The notes beneath the pieces are model-generated. The model saw nothing but the letters and a program-made list of their open reading frames with translations, was not told where the DNA came from and did no database searches. Positions 56,737-64,000 of a stretch of DNA of 64,000 bases are shown here, piece by piece; the stretch's first letter is position 1; every line of letters begins with the position of its first letter. The translations under genes and the position numbers were made by a program. Origin of the DNA: a bacterium (GTDB taxonomy: Bacteria > Actinomycetota > Thermoleophilia > Solirubrobacterales > Solirubrobacteraceae); NCBI GenBank assembly GCA_021323635.1, contig JAJPKQ010000023.1:1-64000 (forward strand), written 5' to 3'.

Positions 56737-57222
56737 GTGGCAAGTTCAAACATCAACAGAGTTGTTATGACCGGCAATCTGACCGCCGACCCGGAGCTGC
56801 GGTCGCTGCCGAGCGGGACCTCGGTCTGCAAGCTGCGCATCGCCAGCAACACGCGCCGGCGCAATGGCTCAACCGGCGAATGGGAGGACAAGCCCAACTA
56901 CTTCAACGTCACGGTCTGGGGGGCGCAGGGCGAGAACGCCGCGCGCTACCTGACCAAGGGCCGGCCGGTCGCAATCGACGGGCGCCTGGAATGGCGCGAG
57001 TGGGAGGCCGAAGACGGCAGCAAGCGCCAGGCAATCGATATCATCGCGGAAACTGTTCAGTTCCTGGGCTCTGCGCGGGAAGGCGGCCCGACGGGCGGCG
57101 GCGGCGGCTTCAGCGCCGGCGCCGGAGCGGGAGATGCGCCGATCGACGGCCAGGACTTCGAGCAGCCTGTGCCGATCGCAAGCGGCGGCATGCAGACCGG
57201 AGACGACGAGGTTCCCTTCTAA
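56737..57222 (+). CDS. ssb: single-stranded DNA-binding protein
   Basis: A 161-residue SSB: OB-fold with [20 protein letters not shown], the [20 protein letters not shown] segment and [13 protein letters not shown], then a Gly-rich linker and the acidic C-terminal tip DDEVPF that binds partner proteins. It protects single-stranded DNA during replication and repair. The start is GTG. It stands between the hydroxylase gene and rpsR in the cluster normally written rpsF-ssb-rpsR. Confidence 0.96.
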   Translation: MASSNINRVVMTGNLTADPELRSLPSGTSVCKLRIASNTRRRNGSTGEWEDKPNYFNVTVWGAQGENAARYLTKGRPVAIDGRLEWREWEAEDGSKRQAIDIIAETVQFLGSAREGGPTGGGGGFSAGAGAGDAPIDGQDFEQPVPIASGGMQTGDDEVPF

Positions 57223-57293
57223 AGCGCCGCCGGCAGGGTGGCAGCAGGAGAAGGGCAGGGAAGAGACAAGAGCAGAAAGGCAGGATCGCAGCG

Positions 57294-57605
57294 GTGGCAA
57301 AGCAGAGAAACAGCAGGGCAAAGGGATCACGGCGGCGTGAGCGGCGGATCATCGGCGTGCGGCGCAAGCCCTGTCAGCACTGCCGCGAGCACATCGAGCA
57401 CGTCGACTACAAGGATGTAGCTGCGCTGCGGCGCTTCATCTCCGAGCGGGGCAAGATGCGCTCGCGGCGGATCACGGGCGCCTGCAGGCGCCACCAGAGC
57501 CAGATCGCCAGGGCGATCAAGATCGCGCGCGAACTTGCCCTGCTGCCCTATGTCTCGGAGGGCTCTGGCGGCGAAGGCTCATACCACCGTCGAGGTCGCT
57601 CCTAG
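57294..57605 (+). CDS. rpsR: small ribosomal subunit protein bS18
   Basis: A 103-residue S18 protein. The conserved core is [19 protein letters not shown] and [20 protein letters not shown], ending LALLPYV, and an N-terminal extension is rich in Arg/Lys. The Cys pattern KPCQHC and, later, GAC could bind zinc as in other Cys-containing S18. S18 contacts S6 at the platform. The GTG at 57294 is preceded by AAAGGCAGGA; an upstream open frame is antisense-like shadow of ssb and not coding. rplI follows after 3 bp. Confidence 0.94.
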   Translation: MAKQRNSRAKGSRRRERRIIGVRRKPCQHCREHIEHVDYKDVAALRRFISERGKMRSRRITGACRRHQSQIARAIKIARELALLPYVSEGSGGEGSYHRRGRS

Positions 57606-57608
57606 GCC

Positions 57609-58076
57609 GTGCCCGAGGTCGTTCTGCTCAAGGATGTCGAGTCGCTTGGCGAGCGCGGCAGCGTCGTCGAGGTCTCGAAGGGCTATCTGCGCAACTTCCT
57701 GATCCCGCGCAAACTTGCCACCGTCGCGACGCCAGGGGCGCTGGAGGCGTTCCGGCGCCGCCAGGAGGCCGAGGAGCGGGCGCGGCGCGAAGCGCTCGAG
57801 CGCGCTGAGCAGAACGCGGCGATGCTCTCGCGGACGGTGCTCACGATCCCCGCGCAGGCCGGTCCCGACGGGCACCTGTTCGGGTCGGTCGGACCGCGGG
57901 ACATCGTCGAGGCGATCCGTGCCGCCCGCCAGCTGAAGCTCGATCGCCGCGCGGTGCATCTGCCCGAGCCGATCAAGAGCGTGGGCACCTACATGGTCGA
58001 CGTCGAGCTTCCCGCCGGGCACCGCGCGAGCGTGAAGACGATCGTGGTCGCCGCGCAGGACAAGCGAGAGCACTGA
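57609..58076 (+). CDS. rplI: large ribosomal subunit protein bL9
   Basis: A 155-residue L9: the N-terminal domain EVVLLKDVESLGERGSVVEV and GYLRNFLIPRKLA binds 23S rRNA, a long helix (EAFRRRQEAEERARREALER) connects to the C-terminal domain with GHLFGSVGPRDIVEAI. It starts with GTG, 3 bp after rpsR, and dnaB follows 11 bp downstream. Confidence 0.96.
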   Translation: MPEVVLLKDVESLGERGSVVEVSKGYLRNFLIPRKLATVATPGALEAFRRRQEAEERARREALERAEQNAAMLSRTVLTIPAQAGPDGHLFGSVGPRDIVEAIRAARQLKLDRRAVHLPEPIKSVGTYMVDVELPAGHRASVKTIVVAAQDKREH

Positions 58077-58087
58077 GGCAAAAGATC

Positions 58088-59569
58088 ATGGCGGAGACGA
58101 TCCTGCCGCCGCACGACCTGGACGCCGAGCAGGCGGTGCTGGGCGCGATCCTGCTCTCGGACCGCTCGCTGTATGCGCTTGTGATCGAGGAGGGCCTGCG
58201 CCCGGCGGACTTCTACCACGAGCGCCACACGCGCATCTACGAGGCGATGCTCTCCCTCTACAACGAATCGCAGCCGGTCGATCCGCTGACGGTGACCGAG
58301 CGCCTGGCGCGCATGGGCCACCTCGAGAAGGTGGGCGGCAGGGGAGCGATCGAGGAGCTCACCGGTGTCGTGCCCGCAGCCGGCCATGCCCGCCGCTACG
58401 CCCAGATCGTGCGCGAGGCCGCGCTGCTGCGGCGCCTGCTGGGCGCGACCTATGAGATCCAGGGCGAGGTCGCAGAGCACAGCGCGCCCCCGCGCGAGCT
58501 CGTCGAGCGCGCGGAGCGCGCGATCCTCGAGGTTGCGCGCGATGACCGCCGCCAGGACTTCCGCTCGATCGAGGATGTCCTCCACAACGAGCTTGACAAG
58601 CTTCACCGCCTCTCGCTGGAAGGCACGCGCCTGACCGGGACCCCCTCGGGCTTCACCGACCTGGATGCGATCACGGGCGGCTTTCAGCCGGGGAACCTGA
58701 TCATCGTCGCGGCGCGCCCCGCGATGGGCAAGAGCGCGCTGGTCTGCAACATCGCCGAGAACGCCGCGGTCAAGCACAACGTCCCGGTCGCGCTCTTCTC
58801 GCTTGAGATGGCCGAGGCGGAGCTCGCCCAGCGCTTTGTCGCCTCCCAGACGCCGATCAAGGGCGAGGAGCTGCGCCGCGGGCGTGTGCCGGAGAGCCGC
58901 TGGCCGAAGATCTTGAAGGCGACCCAGCGCCTCGCCGCCGCGCCGCTGTGGATCGACGACTCCAGCGATGTCGGCCTGCTCGAGATCCGCGCCAAGGCCA
59001 GGCGTCTGCACAGCCAGCGCGAGGGCGGGCTGGGGCTGATCATCGTCGACTACCTGCAGCTGATGCGCACCGAGAGCCGCTATGACAGCCGCGTCACCGC
59101 CGTCGGTGAGCTCTCGCGGGGGCTGAAGATCTTAGCCCGCGAGCTGGAAGTGCCGGTGATCGCGATCTCGCAGCTCTCGCGCGCTGTCGAGCAGCGGCCC
59201 GACAAGAAGCCGATGCTCTCCGATCTGCGCGAGTCCGGGAACCTCGAGCAGGACTCCGACCTGGTCGTCTTCCTCTATCGCGACGAGTACTACAACGAGG
59301 ACTCCGAGCGCATCGGCGAGGCTGACCTGATGATCGCAAAGCACCGCAACGGCGCGCTCGGCACCGTCACCCTCACATTTCAGAAGGACTACCCGAAGTT
59401 CATGAACTTCGCCTCCGAGCGCTCGCTGGGGGCGGGCGTCGGGGTCGGCGCCGGAGCGCCGCGCCGCCACGAGCGCGGGCAGGGCGGGGAAGTGATCGAG
59501 GCGGACTTCAGCCGCTCGGGTGCCGCGGATGCGGGCGGCTTCCCCGAGGATGAGGACTATGACTTCTAA
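58088..59569 (+). CDS. dnaB: replicative DNA helicase DnaB
   Basis: A 493-residue hexameric helicase. The N-terminal domain begins PPHDLDAEQAVLGAILLS; the RecA-like domain has Walker A (ARPAMGKSAL, about 209-218), Walker B (LGLIIVDYLQLM) and the conserved ISQLSRAVEQRPDKKPMLSD and SDLVVFLYRD blocks. No intein is inserted. The C-terminal tail (after 450) is Gly-rich and acidic. It unwinds DNA at the fork. The next gene, which overlaps its 3-prime end by 11 bases, is a DnaC/DnaI-like ATPase, a probable loader. Confidence 0.96.
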   Translation: MAETILPPHDLDAEQAVLGAILLSDRSLYALVIEEGLRPADFYHERHTRIYEAMLSLYNESQPVDPLTVTERLARMGHLEKVGGRGAIEELTGVVPAAGHARRYAQIVREAALLRRLLGATYEIQGEVAEHSAPPRELVERAERAILEVARDDRRQDFRSIEDVLHNELDKLHRLSLEGTRLTGTPSGFTDLDAITGGFQPGNLIIVAARPAMGKSALVCNIAENAAVKHNVPVALFSLEMAEAELAQRFVASQTPIKGEELRRGRVPESRWPKILKATQRLAAAPLWIDDSSDVGLLEIRAKARRLHSQREGGLGLIIVDYLQLMRTESRYDSRVTAVGELSRGLKILARELEVPVIAISQLSRAVEQRPDKKPMLSDLRESGNLEQDSDLVVFLYRDEYYNEDSERIGEADLMIAKHRNGALGTVTLTFQKDYPKFMNFASERSLGAGVGVGAGAPRRHERGQGGEVIEADFSRSGAADAGGFPEDEDYDF

Positions 59570-60398
59570 GCGCGGCTCCGCGCGCGCTCCAGGGTCCGGG
59601 CGCGAGGGCTCCGGCGCGCGCTGCCCCTATGGGCTCTGTGACGGATCTGGGTTCGTGATCGACTTCGAGGCCAACAGCGCGCGCCGCTGCGAGTGCATGC
59701 CGGCGCGGGTCGCTCGGCGGCTGGCAAGCCGCCTGCAGGGGCGCATCCCCACCAGGTACGAGGGCGTCTCCTTCGAGCGCCCGCCGATCTCCGAGCTTCC
59801 CCAGCCCGTGCTGGAAGCGCTGCGCGCCTACACGCACGACATCTCTGCGAGCCTTGCGGAGGGACGCGGGCTCTGGGTGGTCGGCGATGTCGGCACCGGC
59901 AAGACCTCGGTGGCGATGCTCGTCTCCAAGCTGGCGATCGCCGCCGGCCAGACCGTCGCGATCTACTCGCTGCCGCGGCTGCTCAACCTGCTGCGCGAGG
60001 AGATCGCCCACGAGGCGGGAGTGCTCGCGCTGCTCGATGACCTCACTGCGGTGGACCTGCTGCACATCGACGACCTCGGGGCACACCACTCGACCGGGTG
60101 GGCGCTCGAGCAGCTCTATCTGCTGATCGACGCCCGCTACCAGGCCGGACGGGCGATCGTCGCGACGACCAATGTCAAGGACAACGAGCTGCACCCCGAC
60201 GGCATCGCGCGCCAGCTTGCGGCGCCGCTGCTGGGCTCCAAGGCTGCGGAGGGCGCCGATCAGGCGATGGGGCCCGGCGGCCACCTGGGGGCGCGCATCG
60301 TCTCGCGGCTGATCGAGATCTGTGGTGACCCGCTGCCGCTCTTCGGCGATGACCTCCGCCGTCCCTATCGCGCTCGCGGCAGCCTGACGCTGCCCTAG
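59559..60398 (+). CDS. DnaC/DnaI-like AAA+ ATPase, probable helicase loader
   Basis: A 279-residue AAA+ protein: a Cys-rich N-terminal motif (Cys22, Cys27, Cys44, Cys46) resembling the zinc ribbon of DnaI, then Walker A (GDVGTGKT, 109-116), Walker B (LLHIDDLG, 167-174), a sensor region (VATTN, 201-205), and an Arg in GARIVSRLIE likely acting as an arginine finger. This is the layout of DnaC, DnaI and IstB-type proteins. Because it overlaps the 3-prime end of dnaB, it is most likely the loader of this helicase. ATG 59559 is chosen; 59550 is an alternative. Confidence 0.88.
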   Translation: MTSKRGSARAPGSGREGSGARCPYGLCDGSGFVIDFEANSARRCECMPARVARRLASRLQGRIPTRYEGVSFERPPISELPQPVLEALRAYTHDISASLAEGRGLWVVGDVGTGKTSVAMLVSKLAIAAGQTVAIYSLPRLLNLLREEIAHEAGVLALLDDLTAVDLLHIDDLGAHHSTGWALEQLYLLIDARYQAGRAIVATTNVKDNELHPDGIARQLAAPLLGSKAAEGADQAMGPGGHLGARIVSRLIEICGDPLPLFGDDLRRPYRARGSLTLP

Positions 60399-61739
<1,341 letters not shown>

Positions 61740-61743
61740 TCGC

Positions 61744-62484
61744 TCAGAGCGCTCTGCGGTCGCTGTCTGCCGCCGGGGAGGGCGCGTGCAGCAGCTCCGG
61801 GCCCTCGGGCGCGCGGGGGGAGCCCACCGCCGGATTGGCAGCCTCGGCGTGGGTGCGCTCGCTGGGCAGCGTCGCGCATAGCGAGAGCGCCTCTTCGCCG
61901 CTCAGCGCAGGATCGAGCCATGCCTCCTGCAGCGCTCGATCGGCAAGCACCACCGGCATCCTTGCGTGCACCGAGCGGGCGACCGCGTTGCCATCCGACG
62001 CACAGGTCAAGAGCGCGATCGAGCGGCGCTCGTGCCCATCGGCGCTCGATGCCGTGCAGCTCAGCGCGGCGAAGGCAAACGGCGCGCCGTCGTCGACGGT
62101 GAAGCGGAAGGGCTGCCCGGGGGCCCCCCGGCGCTCGGCGTGCAGCCACTCATACCAGCCGTCGGCGATCTGCAGCGCTCGGAGCGCCGGGTCTGCAAGC
62201 AGCGGGCCGTAGGTGCGGCTGGTGAGCGCGCTCTCGACGCGCGCGTTGATCAGGCTGTAGCGGCTGGCCCTGCCACCGCGCTCTCTGGCCTGCAGCAGCC
62301 AGGGCGGCAGCAGCCCCCAGCGCATCAGCTGTGGCACGCGCTCGCCCGCCCGCGCGACGATCGCGAGCACCTCCTGGGTCGGGGCGATGTTGTAGCGGCG
62401 GGTGCCGCGCGCGTCCGGAAGCCTGACACCGAAGCGGCCGTTGATCTCCTCCGGCCCCGCGGTGTTTGTGTAGCGGCCGCACAT
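61744..62484 (-). CDS. SRAP-domain protein (YedK/HMCES family)
   Basis: A 246-residue SOS response-associated peptidase domain protein. Cys2 (MCGRYTN) is the nucleophile that crosslinks to abasic sites in single-stranded DNA; the other active-site residues appear as Asn in YSLINARVES, Glu in GWYEW and His in VHARMPVVL. The last 40 residues are a non-conserved Pro/Ala-rich tail. It protects stalled forks at abasic sites. It converges with purA (4 bp apart) and stands near the replication genes. It diverges from an MFS gene. Confidence 0.94.
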   Translation of the reverse strand: MCGRYTNTAGPEEINGRFGVRLPDARGTRRYNIAPTQEVLAIVARAGERVPQLMRWGLLPPWLLQARERGGRASRYSLINARVESALTSRTYGPLLADPALRALQIADGWYEWLHAERRGAPGQPFRFTVDDGAPFAFAALSCTASSADGHERRSIALLTCASDGNAVARSVHARMPVVLADRALQEAWLDPALSGEEALSLCATLPSERTHAEAANPAVGSPRAPEGPELLHAPSPAADSDRRAL

Positions 62485-62526
62485 CGTCCGCGCAGCCTAG
62501 CGCGCTGGAGCAAATAGGCTGCGCAG

Positions 62527-63984
62527 GTGTCAGGCAGGCAGGCAGCGGAGGATCGCCGCGAGCAGGGCCCTCAGGTGCGCCCGCGACCCTCAGGCGCGCT
62601 CGCGCGCACGCTCGCGCAGATGGGCGCAACGCTTGCGGTCGGCGGGCGCGACGCTCGCCTGCTGCTGGCCGCACGCGTGCTGATGAGCGCCCAGCGGGCG
62701 CTCGTGGGCGTCGTCGCGCCGATCTACCTGGCACGTCGCGGGCTCTCAGGCACGGAAGTCGGCATGCTTTTCTCCGCCGTCGGGCTCGCAGGCGCAGCGA
62801 TCAGCGCGATCGTCGGCTTCGGCGCCGACCGCTTCGGACGCAAGCCCTTTGTCGTCTACGTCCCGCTGCTTGCGGCAGGCGCAGGCTTCGTGTTCGCGTT
62901 CGTCGGTGCGACCGGAGCGCTCTTTGCCGCGGCGGCGATCGGCTCCTTCGGCCGCGGCTCGGGCGCGGGCGCGGGGATGGTCGGTCCCTACCAGCCTGCC
63001 GAGCAGGCCCTGCTCGCCGGGCTCGTCGACGATCGCAGCCGTCCGCGCCTGTTTGCGAACATCGCCTCCGCCTCCGCGCTCGGGGGCCTGCTCGGCGCGG
63101 TCCTTGCGGCCAGCCCGCTCACGCAAGCCGCTTCGGGTCCAGCGGGGACAGGCACCTACCGCGATGCCTTCCTCGTCGCTGCGCTGCTTGCGCTCCTGAC
63201 CGCGCTGCTTGCAATGCCCGTGCGCGAAGGGCGACGCCCGGCCCGCCAACAGCGCGGCGAAGATGCGCGCTCGCGCGCGCCCCGGCGACTCTCGGCGCCG
63301 GCGCGCTCGCTGGTGCTGCGGCTGGCGGCGACGAACACCGTCAATGGGCTTGCCGTCGGCCTCTTCGGTCCCTTTGTGAGCTACTGGCTCTACCGTCGCT
63401 TCGGCGCAGGGCCGAGCACGATCGGCCTGCTCTACATCGCCGCAAATGTCGTGACGATAATGACGAATCAGCTGGCGACGCCGCTGGCGCGCCGCCACGG
63501 CATGGTGCGCACGGTCGTGATCGCACGCATGCTGCAGGCGCTGCTGCTGATCCCGCTCGCGCTCTCGCCGAGCCTCTACGTCGCCGGCGCCCTCTACTCG
63601 CTGCGCCTGGTCGCCCAGCGCATCGGGCTTGCGCTGCGCCAGACCTTCGTGATGAGCGCTGCTCCGGAGAGCGAGCGCGCCAAGGTCGCAGCGCTCTCGC
63701 AGCTGCCCATGCAGGGAGCCTCGGCGACCGCGCCGACGCTCGCGGGCTACCTCTTCGATGCGGTCGGCCTTGCCGTGCCCTTCGAGATCGCCGGGGTGCT
63801 GCAGCTGATCAACGCGGGGCTCTTCCAGTGGTTCTTCGGTCGCGCCGCCAAGGCCGACGGCGAGGGCGCCAGCAAGCCGCCACGCGCATCGCCCATCGGG
63901 CGCGAGCAGCTGCCGGCCGCCGGCAGGATCCTGACCGGCGAGGAGGACACCGGCGAGCTGACCCTCCCGGAGGGCGGCCGCTGA
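62527..63984 (+). CDS. MFS transporter
   Basis: A 485-residue transporter with 12 predicted helices. The cytoplasmic loop 2-3 carries GFGADRFGRKPFVVY (motif A), and the first helix begins LLLAARVLMSAQRALVGVVA. It resembles uncharacterised bacterial MFS proteins with a central hydrophilic loop (EGRRPARQQRGEDARSRAPR); the substrate is unknown. The start is GTG 62527, with a possible internal ATG (62620) giving a shorter N-terminus. It is divergent from the SRAP-domain gene, 42 bp away. The window ends 16 bp after its stop. Confidence 0.85.
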   Translation: MSGRQAAEDRREQGPQVRPRPSGALARTLAQMGATLAVGGRDARLLLAARVLMSAQRALVGVVAPIYLARRGLSGTEVGMLFSAVGLAGAAISAIVGFGADRFGRKPFVVYVPLLAAGAGFVFAFVGATGALFAAAAIGSFGRGSGAGAGMVGPYQPAEQALLAGLVDDRSRPRLFANIASASALGGLLGAVLAASPLTQAASGPAGTGTYRDAFLVAALLALLTALLAMPVREGRRPARQQRGEDARSRAPRRLSAPARSLVLRLAATNTVNGLAVGLFGPFVSYWLYRRFGAGPSTIGLLYIAANVVTIMTNQLATPLARRHGMVRTVVIARMLQALLLIPLALSPSLYVAGALYSLRLVAQRIGLALRQTFVMSAAPESERAKVAALSQLPMQGASATAPTLAGYLFDAVGLAVPFEIAGVLQLINAGLFQWFFGRAAKADGEGASKPPRASPIGREQLPAAGRILTGEEDTGELTLPEGGR

Positions 63985-64000
63985 GCGCCGGGCGCAGTGC

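Noticed and set aside
58088-59569. Intein in dnaB
   Set aside because: Walker A and the following motifs are continuous and the length is normal.

Overview
The window is about 64 kb of very GC-rich DNA (roughly 68-70 percent GC by eye). It looks like chromosome from an actinobacterium, most plausibly of the class Thermoleophilia (Solirubrobacterales or relatives). The evidence is the GC-rich codon use, frequent GTG and TTG starts, a class E sortase, HxlR/MFS and TetR/MFS pairs, a RskA-type anti-sigma factor, and a trehalose synthase of the TreT type next to an OtsA-like enzyme. The lineage is an inference. No rRNA, CRISPR array, phage or transposase gene was found. One tRNA gene (tRNA-Arg, anticodon CCT) is present.

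Layout. 0.4-3.9 kb, minus strand: an ECF sigma factor, its zinc anti-sigma factor, TatA, TatC and a Tat-exported ferritin-like protein, apparently one operon. 4.2-11.4 kb, plus strand: a MacA/MacB-like exporter, a membrane-anchored DUF5666-like protein, a Cys-repeat lipoprotein and an OmpR-type two-component system, closely packed. 11.5-15.5 kb: desaturase, DEAD-box helicase, aldo-keto reductase and a UBP zinc finger protein. 15.6-20.2 kb: an MFS pump, a c-di-GMP-I (GEMM) riboswitch in front of an unrecognised exported protein, a DUF5996 protein and an L,D-transpeptidase. 20.2-28.8 kb: two regulator/efflux pairs (TetR/MFS with three tandem palindromes; HxlR/MFS), a methyltransferase, a lysyl-oxidase-like protein, a TfoX-like protein and a large GT-C-like membrane protein. 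29.0-33.8 kb: a small exported Ser/Arg/Asp-rich protein divergent from a second two-component system, a poorly coding 0.9 kb stretch, then a flavodoxin and two membrane proteins. 33.9-39.6 kb: an HD-GYP protein, an acetoacetate-decarboxylase-like protein, an ECF sigma factor overlapping an alkyltransferase gene, a NUDIX hydrolase and a second aldo-keto reductase. 40.0-45.6 kb: a PD-(D/E)XK nuclease beside the tRNA, PyrE, a CPBP protease, a HAD hydrolase and a PIG-V-like mannosyltransferase.

45.6-64.0 kb is mostly core genome: class A penicillin-binding protein, IF-1, ThiL, class E sortase, a degenerate M28 protein, the treT-otsA pair, then rpsF, ssb, rpsR, rplI, dnaB, a DnaC-like loader, purA, a SRAP-domain protein and an MFS transporter.

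The most interesting signals are these. The c-di-GMP-I riboswitch controls an uncharacterised exported protein, with an HD-GYP phosphodiesterase candidate 16 kb away. The sigma/anti-sigma/Tat/ferritin cluster looks like a self-contained stress-export module. Three GGAGG-N3-CCTCC palindromes sit exactly 23 bp apart between the TetR and MFS genes. A DnaC/DnaI-like loader directly follows dnaB. Three genes (thiL, pyrE, an aldo-keto reductase) have family-like N-termini but no ATG, GTG or TTG in the expected place.
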